From positions 1 through 28,331 of IMG/VR virus record IMGVR_UViG_3300018476_000196: a DNA stretch of 28,331 nt. The stretch is one strand, 5' to 3'. Below are positions 15,701 through 22,376 of the stretch, piece after piece. The notes below the pieces were generated by a model. That model searched no databases. It saw nothing but the letters and a program-made list of their open reading frames with translations, and had not been told where the DNA came from. Numbering within the stretch: position 1 is the first letter of the stretch; the number at the start of each line of letters is the position of its first letter. Source of the DNA: a virus. The position numbers were made by a program, and so were the translations under genes.

Positions 15701-16057
15701 AAGCATCCTGATGTGGCTGCTGCTGCTATGATTCTTGGAGGGATATCAGGGGCGAATGTAGATAGCATGGAAGGTATTAGTATGATATCGGCTTTTGCTG
15801 GTCCATACGCAATACCGTTCCTGGTTGGTGCGTGGGCTGCGTCTGGCAAAGCTGAGATGCTCAACCAGATATCGCCGATGCCAGAGTGGGGTATCACCAA
15901 GACGATTACCAATCCCTTTGGAGCATTCACGGAATCTCCTGGAAAGAGATGGTTCCGTCCGGGGCTTGGCTTTGGTGCAAAAGCTGAAAAAGAGAAGAAG
16001 CGGGAGAATCTGGAGCGACGTCGAGCAAAGCGGAGGGCCGCAGCGGGTCTTGACTGA
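12758..16057 (+). CDS. Large internal virion-type protein, 1099 residues
   Basis: This is the largest gene. Residues 100-200 have Gly/Ala-rich helices (LTAVSGGAWGAGRLGLA, GAGLEMLFGGLGYAGGKAG) that could insert in a membrane. Residues 200-620 are proline-rich and probably disordered, with seven consecutive prolines near residue 240. Residues 740-830 have a helical pair repeat (MQEWFQKIGGPETGG and IQEWFKTAGGSEKGA). The C-terminal 200 residues hold a Pro-Phe-Arg-Thr-Thr-Pro-Phe-Asn-x-Phe segment followed by a hydrophobic region and a strongly basic end. The P-F-x-x-T-P-x-N-like segment is also seen in large phage internal or polyvalent proteins. It ends the plus-strand operon 17 bases before a convergent gene. 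I see no transglycosylase catalytic motif. DNA ejection is inferred. Confidence 0.65.
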   Translation: MPQGPIGRYYWEDHNTGESGEMPWSADRDPTDYEIDSFRARSSTPDTSTFGGWLSDKLPDPVEHAWEWANKPISDAPSRWARSLQDYIPKELGLGAARPAAQFIGDTASSMTSPLNLALTAVSGGAWGAGRLGLARTAGALSGIEMGAGAGQVGLGGYHLSQADTMPEAAGAGLEMLFGGLGYAGGKAGRAAHAPDVPGPMPDPFATKPGVIDNPARMLGPGARFEGGPGGIGEIAPPPPPPPRPPRESFPTQRGSLDSVAPEGTQFGGGVVDPADPYLGAGLGTGEVPSGGIEIAGLGDVAAPELPLQQPVHPRGPSALRPFEQDAGIWQQMNEPLPGQAADLGALEPPGPVRPAQDFWREEIGRPPEMTPGPVDTPHPADLAAVTDDIELSQRGVPDVDSPALQEATVAAMAAEEAAPAPAGPRVGQPPAPRTAAEAQAYVQSLGQRPELPTPIVPPARDALARVAMVADQPTTPKPLVRPAKPKAPTPDRMLTLGRGVHDAVRVTFPDKLHADLFSAFGRMKKQIRGEKAISPDFEGLAARMGMSVKEVSRIASEYRNKILAMKNELPEYAPEGDNVLHMEAPHWGGKAAEMVPAAPAPPPAQVPPTPPPSPAIGPGKLRIRSEATMEGGNRVWINDEEFTNRFGPGGPTQHDIQRLHAQARDPASFRRLAELKGEEYIDFAPPLQPELPPPAALKAELKSLGAAPEKPKVTQTATRPKSKSVRVSAIMDELVTLGPAEMQAISNDPARLLATAKAAGIKSTTLKSAMQEWFQKIGGPETGGLKVGPSDKRVAQVKEMKSNIQEWFKTAGGSEKGALGLPSKAQLQKGFEKSFDVANSLRMTSLLSGLAPAKSFAGNFGAHLAAALEGRTLKPLKVLGNMKAISRDLKSGWQAGANPALTQGFNKANLPGRAMGAGDFAGIESLKRAGLSEKDAKELMLTGANQISSWWPLETRLGKLLVPFRTTPFNQFAQGITRWKKHPDVAAAAMILGGISGANVDSMEGISMISAFAGPYAIPFLVGAWAASGKAEMLNQISPMPEWGITKTITNPFGAFTESPGKRWFRPGLGFGAKAEKEKKRENLERRRAKRRAAAGLD

Positions 16058-16074
16058 GGCCCCCCACCTGTTGT

Positions 16075-16305
16075 CTAGGTTCCGTTGAACTGCTGCTCCT
16101 TGGCGACAGCTGTGTTCGCCCAGTGCATTGCCTCCTCGAGTTTCGTGAAGACCAGTGCCTTTTCACGACCCTCGGGGAGGTGGTTGTTCATCCACAGTGC
16201 CACACTGAGGAACTCGTCACGAATGGCCTCGTGACCTTCCTTGATGTGCTCTGCGGTGGGCGGGTGGTGCATGAAGCTGTCCCTCAACTCGTCATCTGAT
16301 CGCAT
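16075..16305 (-). CDS. acb2: Acb2-family anti-CBASS cyclic-nucleotide sponge, 76 residues
   Basis: The sequence matches the Acb2/Tad1 hairpin pattern: HHPP at 13-16, IKEGHEAIRD at 21-30, then PEGREKALVFTKLEEAMHWA (44-63) and NTAVAK. This His-Pro-Pro, Ile-Arg, Pro-x-Gly-Arg-Glu-Lys-(Ala/Ser)-Leu, Lys-Leu-Glu-Glu-Ala-Met-x-Trp-Ala-Asn layout is characteristic of the family. Known Acb2 proteins assemble as hexamers and sequester the cyclic di- and trinucleotides that activate CBASS effectors, so host antiviral signalling is blunted. The length is near that of other members. The ribosome site AGGGG lies seven bases before the ATG, within the upstream gene's end. It is the last gene of the minus-strand run. 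The family call is strong; activity and ligand range are inferred. Confidence 0.82.
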   Translation of the reverse strand: MRSDDELRDSFMHHPPTAEHIKEGHEAIRDEFLSVALWMNNHLPEGREKALVFTKLEEAMHWANTAVAKEQQFNGT

Positions 16306-16308
16306 GTC

Positions 16309-17490
16309 CTACCCCTTAAAGAAGTTTTCCACCAACTTGCCGCTCAGGATGTAGTAAGTGTCCCCGCCGCCCTCTGTGACCTTGATGGCTTTCTGTTGCT
16401 GCAACGACTCTGAGATTCGGTCCAAGTCGTAACTGTCCAGGTGGCCCCAGTATTTTGACAGTATCTCCGACTTAGACGCCGAATAGGTGGGAGGCCGTGT
16501 TAGCAACTCCTTTAGAATCATCGCAGTCTGAGGGCCGAGTGGATTCTTACCTGCACCCATCACTAGCCGCTTGAGACCCGGAACCGTCCTCCGGGCTTGG
16601 TCCAACGCTTCCTCTATATCCTCCTTTTCCAACACTAAGTCAAGCTTTCTCGACAGAGAGATAAGCATCGCTATCTTGAGGACTGTGTCATGAATCCTCT
16701 CAAGCGTCCCGGTATCGTCATCCGACGCCTGTGCGTTGAATTCGTTATACCACGCATCATACAGGTCTCTGCCCTCCTCGGACCAGGTGAACTCACCCTC
16801 GACTTCCTTGACCTTCTGGATATGGTCCGTGAGCTGCACAATGTCAAGAGACCCAACCGGCCGCCGCGTAAGCGAATTGACCCCGTTCTTCTTGTCAGCG
16901 TAGACGATAACTGTGCGCGCAACAAATCCACCACCAAGGGCATTGTCTGGGACTGCCTCCTTGAAATGAACTTCGTTACTGGCACCAAACATCGTAAGGC
17001 ATACATTCTTCAATTTCTCGTTCCCAGAAACCTTCGTCATGTTCGACCACCCATCAGGGTGATAGTGTCCATCGTAGAGGTCCGTGAGGATCGTAAGAGC
17101 CTGTTGGTCCTGGATGATGAATGACGCAAATTCTGAGCTGGAGAAATATCCTACAGAGTCGAGCAATGGTGCCCCACCCGGTATGGAATGTGCTGTAGCT
17201 AACTCACTGATGATTTTCTGAATCGAGGCGCGGCCCGATATCACCCGAGTTATCTTCGCACTGTTAACTAACTCCTTTGCAAGTGCTACAGGTATGCCCT
17301 TTCGTATCCCAGACTTCCCAATGAGCAGGATGTATAGGTTAGGATAGAGCTTATAGTAGAACTTGTCTAGGTAGACTTTGTTCCTGACGACTCCTGAAAG
17401 CGCTGCAAGCCCGGCCCAATAGAAATACTGCTTCGGACTTTCTGACTCCTTGGAGTAGTCAAGCACCTTCTCAAGCCAAGGACTCAGCAC
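16309..17490 (-). CDS. DUF3987-like replication ATPase/helicase, 393 residues
   Basis: I chose the GTG at 17490, with AGGTGG seven bases upstream; an open frame runs up to 17586 but would overlap the HNH gene fully in that part. The N-terminus (LSPWLEKVLDYSKESESPKQ, then YFYWAGLAALSGVVRNKVYL) is typical of DUF3987-type phage helicase/primase proteins. The P-loop GKSGIRKG at 58-65 has Gly instead of the usual Ser/Thr after Lys, a variant also found in phage members of this family. Downstream features include SSSEFASF and the CLTMFGASNE strand. The C-terminal 80 residues look like a winged helix. It follows the DNA polymerase and HNH genes, supporting a role as replicative helicase. Helicase activity is inferred. 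Confidence 0.72.
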   Translation of the reverse strand: MLSPWLEKVLDYSKESESPKQYFYWAGLAALSGVVRNKVYLDKFYYKLYPNLYILLIGKSGIRKGIPVALAKELVNSAKITRVISGRASIQKIISELATAHSIPGGAPLLDSVGYFSSSEFASFIIQDQQALTILTDLYDGHYHPDGWSNMTKVSGNEKLKNVCLTMFGASNEVHFKEAVPDNALGGGFVARTVIVYADKKNGVNSLTRRPVGSLDIVQLTDHIQKVKEVEGEFTWSEEGRDLYDAWYNEFNAQASDDDTGTLERIHDTVLKIAMLISLSRKLDLVLEKEDIEEALDQARRTVPGLKRLVMGAGKNPLGPQTAMILKELLTRPPTYSASKSEILSKYWGHLDSYDLDRISESLQQQKAIKVTEGGGDTYYILSGKLVENFFKG

Positions 17491-17794
17491 GACGACGCCA
17501 CCTGTGCTTTCTGCTTGCGTCCTGCATGTTATCGCTTTGGGTGCCCTCAAACAGATGTGTTTCTTCCACGCAAGCTGGATTGTCACACTTATGCAAAGCT
17601 AGATGCTGTAATGGCCTCCCCAGTTTCCGTTCCAAGATGACTCGACTTACCCTCAGAAACTTGCCTTCGACTCTGAGGTAAGCATATCCGCGTCCGCTCC
17701 GACCGGGCCAAATGAGACATCCGGCCTCATTCCTCTTACACCGGCCTAGCCATAGCTTGAGTTTGTCCTCAAGCAGTCTTGGCTTGTAGGCCAC
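17471..17794 (-). CDS. HNH endonuclease, 107 residues
   Basis: The GTG start at 17794 has a perfect AGGAGG six bases upstream. Residues 19-30 hold a Cys pair and the CLIWPG strand, and residues 66-93 carry the nuclease core ALHKCDNPACVEETHLFEGT followed by QSDNMQD. This includes His68, Cys70, Cys75, His80 and Asn88, the zinc-supported beta-beta-alpha-metal fold of HNH enzymes of the homing type. The gene overlaps the polymerase gene by 26 bases and the downstream ATPase gene by 20 bases. Such free-standing HNH genes beside phage polymerase genes are often selfish elements that spread by cutting related genomes. A host-directed or packaging role cannot be excluded but is less likely for this subtype. 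Confidence 0.88.
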   Translation of the reverse strand: MAYKPRLLEDKLKLWLGRCKRNEAGCLIWPGRSGRGYAYLRVEGKFLRVSRVILERKLGRPLQHLALHKCDNPACVEETHLFEGTQSDNMQDASRKHRWRRRAESLA

Positions 17795-20297
17795 GATAAC
17801 CTCCTATCTCAATTTCCTTTAGCTGACCATAGTTCGGGCCAACCTTCACCTCGCACGGGATTACGAGCTTGTCCCGTGATAGAGTGCAAAAGGTAAAGTC
17901 AATGGCGCGCTCAAAGGCAGGAATAGCAATCTGAAGATATTCGGCACGTCGATGCTTTGGCACGATAGCCAGCAAAGCGTCATGTGCCTCCAAGCATAGC
18001 CACTTCTTGGCCTCTGGTAGCTTGTCGACAATCTCTAATCCAGCCTTCTTTGTTTGGTCCGCGACGGTAGACTGTGGAATCTGAGCAAAAGCTTCTCGAA
18101 GTAGCTCGTCATTCCACCGGCTCAAGAACTGTCGACGACGCCCAAAAGGATTCACTAGCGTCATCATGTTGTTCAGGAGTGCTTGTTCAATTTCGACGTG
18201 GAAGACCTCCCTGATCGACGGGTTGTGCTGGTGGAACGCGTCGAGAATTTCACCGGCACGCCATTCCGAAATCTCAATGTCAATACCATACCGCTTCGCG
18301 TCCGTGTTGACAAGGAACATGAGGCGTCGTTTCCGCATACCATAGTTCCCAGCGTGGCGCGTAGTTTTGCCGATAAACCGTAGCTCCTTGCTAATTTTGT
18401 CAGGTGGGACGCCGAAAATCCACGAAGCTGTAAGCTTGTGAATATCCACTCTGCCAAACATGTTAAGAGTTGACTGGTCTCGGCCGAGGAGAGCAACAAC
18501 GCGCGCCTCCGCTTGGCTTTGATCAATCTCGATGAACTCCTCTTCTTCGCTTGTCTCAAAGATTTCACGGACTTCGGCTCCGTCTCCATACTTCGTTAAC
18601 GTCTGGAAAGCCAGCCCGATAGACTTCTTCTTGGTCTTCTTGCCTATCTTGACGGTGATAGTGGGTCTAACAGGGGCCTTCAGGAGGGAGTTGCTCGTGC
18701 GACCTGTCTCTGCACCTGCAATACGGACGGACGTTCTCATTCTACCATCGAAATCTGGCACTGCCAGGAAGTAGGTTCCGAGAGCCTTCTTCAGTCGACG
18801 GGTGAACAGGATTTGTTCGCAGGATGAACGTTTCCGAGCGTCCTTCTTGGCATGATTCGCTGCAAGTGCGATTATCGTTTCTTCATCAGTCGCATACTTG
18901 AAATACCTGTTGCCATTCTTTCCGACCATCCACTCCCCACGCTCGGGGAATCTCAGCTCCTTGTAAAGAAAGATAGCAACCTGCTTTGGAGAGTTGACGT
19001 TAATCTTGAACCCTGCCAGCTCCTCCATTCTCTTGTCCGCAGCTTCGACCTTTCCCTGGTATTCCTTGACGAGAGCTGCTCGCTTCTCCTTATTGATTGG
19101 AAGACCGACTCTCTCCATGTCCTTGTAGAAATGGTGTAGACGATGCACAAAACCAAAGTAGAAGGTATCGAACCAGTTCGGAAATCCGGAGACCTCGACA
19201 GTGCGCGCTTCTGCAAGACAGGCCTTCGCTGCCTCCAAAGTAACAGCAGCATCTCGCGCATTGTAGATAAGAAGGTCATCGATCTTCTGCTTTGCGAAGT
19301 TAAAGTCCTTACCCTCGTCCTTGTAGTATGGTTCTTCGGTATAAATGCTTGTGCTGAACCCGAGAGACTTCGGAAGCTCAGGATACAGGGTATGCATCAT
19401 GAGCATCAGGTCAGCGCGCACGTTACCGATAACGAAGCCGCAAGGCCGCTCTAACTTCTCGTGGTCGAACTTGAAGTTCTGGCCTATGACCTTCAAGTCT
19501 GTCCGTGCTAGGTGGCCTAGCAGGATACGCCACATCTGTGCTAGTTCATGCTGGACTATCCCTGTCTTGTTCTGCAGGGAGAACACGTCCAGCAACGGAA
19601 CAGAGACTCCGTGGTTCGGGTGGAACGACAGACCAATACAGACAGGTATCGCCCTGATTACTTCGATGTCGACCGAGAGGGTCTGGTGTCCCCTGTAGAA
19701 CTCGAAGAATCGCCCGAGAGCGACAGAGGACCTAATGATCTCTAGGCGCCGCCTCGGAGGCTTGTAGTCAGGATACCGACTGTGCGATACGGCTCGCTTG
19801 AAATCGTGCTGGATGTAGACACGAGCCGAAAAGTTCATAGCTCCGCCCGACCCTTCGCCTTCTCCGTGCAGGAGAGCCGCGGGATGGATGGTGCCGATGA
19901 CCTTGGTCTTAGCGTCCTTGCCGAGGATTACAGAACCACGCCACTTCTGTATTCCGTCCTTACCTGCAACCGCCTTGAGAGCTGTATTCCCGAGTGCGAG
20001 GATACAGTTTGGTTTGATAGCATTTATCTCAGTCCAGAGTTCTTTTTCACACTCCTCAAGACTGAGGCCCATCATGCCTATCTTCTTGATATCGTTCATC
20101 GGAGGCTGATACTTCACGACGTTCGTTATGTAGACTTCCGAACGGTGAATACCAGCCTCCGACAAGAACTCGTCTAACAGGTCTCCAGAGGGTCCAACGA
20201 AGGGCCGACCTATCCTGTCCTCGTGCGCACCGGGAGCCTCACCAACGAGCACGAGTCCATTCTCACCACGCCCCTCGCCTGGGACGTAGTTGCTCAT
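17769..20297 (-). CDS. polA-like: Uracil-DNA glycosylase-like domain fused to family A DNA polymerase, 842 residues
   Basis: Residues 1-170 match family 4 uracil-DNA glycosylase: GEAPGAHED at 19-27, GRPFVGPSGDLLD at 30-42, and HPAALL at 138-143. The Cys ligands of the family 4 iron-sulphur cluster are missing (VKYQPP where VKCRPP is usual). Residues 200-365 form a proofreading 3'-5' exonuclease with Asp210-x-Glu212, Asn274-x-Lys-Phe-Asp278 and Tyr345-x3-Asp349. The polymerase has TGRTSNS at 531, motif A D592-QSQAEAR, motif B R640-x3-K644-x3-H648-x3-YG and motif C H772-D773-A774. A UDG-like domain joined to a family A polymerase is known from SPO1-type phages. The ATG is coupled to upstream stops. 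The role is phage replication; the UDG part may act on, or only recognise, uracil or a modified base. Confidence 0.93.
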   Translation of the reverse strand: MSNYVPGEGRGENGLVLVGEAPGAHEDRIGRPFVGPSGDLLDEFLSEAGIHRSEVYITNVVKYQPPMNDIKKIGMMGLSLEECEKELWTEINAIKPNCILALGNTALKAVAGKDGIQKWRGSVILGKDAKTKVIGTIHPAALLHGEGEGSGGAMNFSARVYIQHDFKRAVSHSRYPDYKPPRRRLEIIRSSVALGRFFEFYRGHQTLSVDIEVIRAIPVCIGLSFHPNHGVSVPLLDVFSLQNKTGIVQHELAQMWRILLGHLARTDLKVIGQNFKFDHEKLERPCGFVIGNVRADLMLMMHTLYPELPKSLGFSTSIYTEEPYYKDEGKDFNFAKQKIDDLLIYNARDAAVTLEAAKACLAEARTVEVSGFPNWFDTFYFGFVHRLHHFYKDMERVGLPINKEKRAALVKEYQGKVEAADKRMEELAGFKINVNSPKQVAIFLYKELRFPERGEWMVGKNGNRYFKYATDEETIIALAANHAKKDARKRSSCEQILFTRRLKKALGTYFLAVPDFDGRMRTSVRIAGAETGRTSNSLLKAPVRPTITVKIGKKTKKKSIGLAFQTLTKYGDGAEVREIFETSEEEEFIEIDQSQAEARVVALLGRDQSTLNMFGRVDIHKLTASWIFGVPPDKISKELRFIGKTTRHAGNYGMRKRRLMFLVNTDAKRYGIDIEISEWRAGEILDAFHQHNPSIREVFHVEIEQALLNNMMTLVNPFGRRRQFLSRWNDELLREAFAQIPQSTVADQTKKAGLEIVDKLPEAKKWLCLEAHDALLAIVPKHRRAEYLQIAIPAFERAIDFTFCTLSRDKLVIPCEVKVGPNYGQLKEIEIGGYRGLQAKTA

Positions 20298-21028
20298 TTC
20301 AGTTGATGGACTGAGGGGCCATGTGGTGGAGTTGCTTCTCCAGCAGCCGCTTGCGCTCGGCCAAGTCTCTCAGCTCGACTCGGAGTCTCTCCGTCATGCT
20401 CAGATAGTGGGCGAACTTCTCCGAGCTGTATTCGAGCACCAGCGTCTTCGCCTCGATTTTCATCTTCACCTGGCGCAGTTCCGACTCGACCCTCTGGCCC
20501 CGATACTCCTCCGACTGTTCGATATGCATCTTGAATGTCCTGTTCTGCTTTCCTCATGACCTTGCTGACGATGTCGAGTGCCTTGATGAGTTCGTCTTCC
20601 TCATGGTCCTCGATGATGATTGTGTCTTTCCCGTGAATGAACAGCGAATCCTGCAGAGTGCCCCACACGACAATCTGAAGGCCCAGCTCCATCGCTATCC
20701 CGAGCTCAACCCACTTCCCTGTGGAGAGCTTGGACAGATGGTAGCTGTTGACCAGGAGGAACACGTCGGCGCGGCAAATGTCCGTCCTGTCCAAGTTGAT
20801 GAAGAAGTCGTGACCCTTCTCTTTCAAGAGGTCATCTTCTTCGCCCTGACGAATCCACGTTGCCGTGTTTTCGAAGGGAACCTTCAGCTGTATCCGCTCG
20901 ACCAACTCCGCGATATCGTGGCGGTATTGGTATGACCCGGCGACGTATACCTTCATTTTGGGTTTGCCTCCCTGTTGTGGTCCGCCTTGACGGTCCCACT
21001 GTCGTTGAAGTTCTTCTTTCAGCGTCAC
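20294..21028 (-). CDS. Nucleoside 2-deoxyribosyltransferase-like protein with an overprinted C-terminal extension, 244 residues
   Basis: The core, starting at MKVYVAGSY (ATG 20956), has the nucleoside 2-deoxyribosyltransferase layout: a VYVAGSY strand, a Trp near residue 34, LDRTDICRADVFLLV at about 55-69, and GKWVELGIAMELG (residues 80-92) with the probable catalytic Glu. The family is usually about 140-150 residues, and the recognisable part ends near residue 143. The remaining 78 residues lie in the same DNA as a coiled-coil gene in another frame and look like non-selected translation. I give the GTG at 21028, which overlaps the previous stop as GTGA and has AAGGAGAAGG upstream; ATG 20956 with GGAGG ten bases upstream is an alternative. 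Likely roles are base exchange or hydrolysis of nucleotides. Confidence 0.72.
   Translation of the reverse strand: MTLKEELQRQWDRQGGPQQGGKPKMKVYVAGSYQYRHDIAELVERIQLKVPFENTATWIRQGEEDDLLKEKGHDFFINLDRTDICRADVFLLVNSYHLSKLSTGKWVELGIAMELGLQIVVWGTLQDSLFIHGKDTIIIEDHEEDELIKALDIVSKVMRKAEQDIQDAYRTVGGVSGPEGRVGTAPGEDENRGEDAGARIQLGEVRPLSEHDGETPSRAERLGRAQAAAGEATPPHGPSVHQLK
20299..20529 (-). CDS. Coiled-coil protein overprinted inside the deoxyribosyltransferase-like gene, 76 residues
   Basis: The ATG at 20529 has AGGA about 8 bases upstream, and the TGA at 20299 is one base before the polymerase ATG, so the gene fits the operon spacing well. The protein has heptads of hydrophobic residues with many Glu, Arg and Lys (RVESELRQVKMKIEAK, then RLRVELRDLAERKRLLEKQL) and is probably a dimeric or trimeric coiled coil. 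Its codons strongly prefer G or C at the third position, as in the neighbouring genes. The overlapping frame of the upstream gene does not, which argues that this is the selected frame. Function unknown; a polymerase accessory role is only suggested by position. Confidence 0.68.
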   Translation of the reverse strand: MHIEQSEEYRGQRVESELRQVKMKIEAKTLVLEYSSEKFAHYLSMTERLRVELRDLAERKRLLEKQLHHMAPQSIN

Positions 21029-22320
21029 GAAACCTTCTCCTTCGATGCCTTGATCTTGGCAAGCCGCCCTACGATTCCATCGTAGAACTGTTTGTCTCGC
21101 TCGATAACAACGTAACGTCTTTCGGATGTAGCACACGCAGCGGCAACAACACCACTACCTCCGAAGGGGTCGACGACGATGCTTCCTTTGAAGCAGCAGT
21201 CCTCAAGGAGGTCTTGGATGAGTCCGAGCGGCTTCTCATTGGGGTGGATGAGGTGAGCCGGTGGGACCTGTGGGAAAGGTTTGAAAGCCGAGATGTTACC
21301 AGTCCGAGCAAGAACCGGAGAACCCTTTGCCGCAACGAGAACGAACTCGAAGTCACGGTCATACTCCCAGGATTTGACACCGCGTCGGGAGAGGCTATTC
21401 TGCTTCTGCCAGAAGACAGGTGTCTTGGCAATCTTGAATCCAAGCTTCTCCAGCGCGCCGAGCCGGTGGACCTTCTGTCCCGCATCGTTGAGGTAGTCGT
21501 AACCACCGTAGTAGACGAAGTCGTCCACTGAAACGATTACGAACAGGAAAGCGTCGCTCTTGAGAACCCGCCACAACTGCTCGAAGACTGGCAGGGTTCG
21601 CTTGTCCACTGTCAGGCTGGGGTCGAAGAAGTTCAGCCACGGTGGGTCAGTGATGCACACGTCGAATGTCTCATCGGGGAAGTGGCTCAGGACCTCGGCG
21701 CTGTCTCCGAGATAGGCCTCATTGAAGCCTACTTCCATGTCCGTCATAGCTGCCATCGTCTCGTTCTGCATCCGACGCGCGGCGCTTCGAACCAACTTGA
21801 TTGCTGTCTTGCGGTCCTTGATGTTCTTCAACGACGGGTCATACTGCACAGCGCGTGCCAAGGACAAATCCTCACTGACTCCGCCGATGGAGAGACTCAA
21901 CTCGGATGCCGTTTCTCTTACGCCCCATACCTTCTCATCCTTCTTCGGACGTCCGACGCCTTCCTTCTTGCCATGCTGTTGCTGGCGAAGCTCATGGAGC
22001 TGCTGCACTAGAATGACAGCCTCATACCAGGGGAGGTTGTGACGATGGAGGTTCTCGTGGACCCTCATAATCTTGGCGTCGACGTCGTTCGGCTCCTTGA
22101 CCTCGGCGTCCAGCTCGGTCCAGCCCAATAGCTTGGCCGCTTCGAATCTCTTGGCTCCGGTGACCACCTCGTAGCCATCCAAGATATTGTTCAGCGGACG
22201 AACAATGATGGCGTGAAGTTGCCCTTGCTCTCTCAAGGATTCGAGGAACTCGTCCCGCTCTTTGTCGCTCTCCCACGACACTGGGATGTTGTTCTTGATA
22301 CGCTCTACAGGTATCTGCAT
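21025..22320 (-). CDS. ParB-like domain fused to DNA methyltransferase, 431 residues
   Basis: Residues 1-110 are a ParB/Srx-type nuclease-like domain: IPVERIKNNIPVS, a Gly-Tyr-Glu-Val-Val-Thr-Gly-x-Lys-Arg box at 49-58, and ENLHRHNLPWYE at 89-100. Residues 120-180 look like a helix-turn-helix linker. Residues 200-430 are a beta-class methyltransferase, with DPPW at 225-228 before HPNEKPLGL at 359-367 and DPFGGSG at 384-390. DPPW points to N6-adenine, with N4-cytosine possible. ParB-methyltransferase fusions are common in phages and probably modify phage DNA to resist restriction or mark it. The start is ATG 22320 with GGAG seven bases upstream. The GTGA overlap links it to the next gene. Confidence 0.9.
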   Translation of the reverse strand: MQIPVERIKNNIPVSWESDKERDEFLESLREQGQLHAIIVRPLNNILDGYEVVTGAKRFEAAKLLGWTELDAEVKEPNDVDAKIMRVHENLHRHNLPWYEAVILVQQLHELRQQQHGKKEGVGRPKKDEKVWGVRETASELSLSIGGVSEDLSLARAVQYDPSLKNIKDRKTAIKLVRSAARRMQNETMAAMTDMEVGFNEAYLGDSAEVLSHFPDETFDVCITDPPWLNFFDPSLTVDKRTLPVFEQLWRVLKSDAFLFVIVSVDDFVYYGGYDYLNDAGQKVHRLGALEKLGFKIAKTPVFWQKQNSLSRRGVKSWEYDRDFEFVLVAAKGSPVLARTGNISAFKPFPQVPPAHLIHPNEKPLGLIQDLLEDCCFKGSIVVDPFGGSGVVAAACATSERRYVVIERDKQFYDGIVGRLAKIKASKEKVS

Positions 22321-22337
22321 TTTATCTCCAAAGTGAC

Positions 22338-22370
22338 GGGGCTAGGATTCCTACTTGGTCACCCAGCCCC
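22338..22370 (-). terminator. Weak hairpin between the PEP-CTERM and ParB-methyltransferase genes
   Basis: GGGGCT at 22338-22343 pairs with AGCCCC at 22365-22370 around a 21-base loop. There is no clear run of T after it on the minus strand, so it may be an attenuator or a stabilising hairpin instead of a terminator. Confidence 0.35.
22348..22363 (-). promoter_or_regulatory. Shared upstream element, copy 1
   Basis: Read on the minus strand this begins GGTGACCAAGTAGGA. It matches 13 of 16 bases with the element at 23084-23099, and both lie shortly before a start codon (here 27 bases before the ParB-methyltransferase ATG). It may be a regulator site or promoter part. Chance is possible. Confidence 0.3.
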
Positions 22371-22376
22371 AATCAA

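Noticed and set aside
16055-16080. Bidirectional terminator at the convergent junction
   Set aside because: Only a 4-base stem (ACCT/AGGT) is visible, with no T run on either strand.
20860-21531. Plus-strand open frame of 223 codons opposite the methyltransferase gene
   Set aside because: Antisense to the DPPW/FGGSG methyltransferase and its downstream gene; translation shows no domain.
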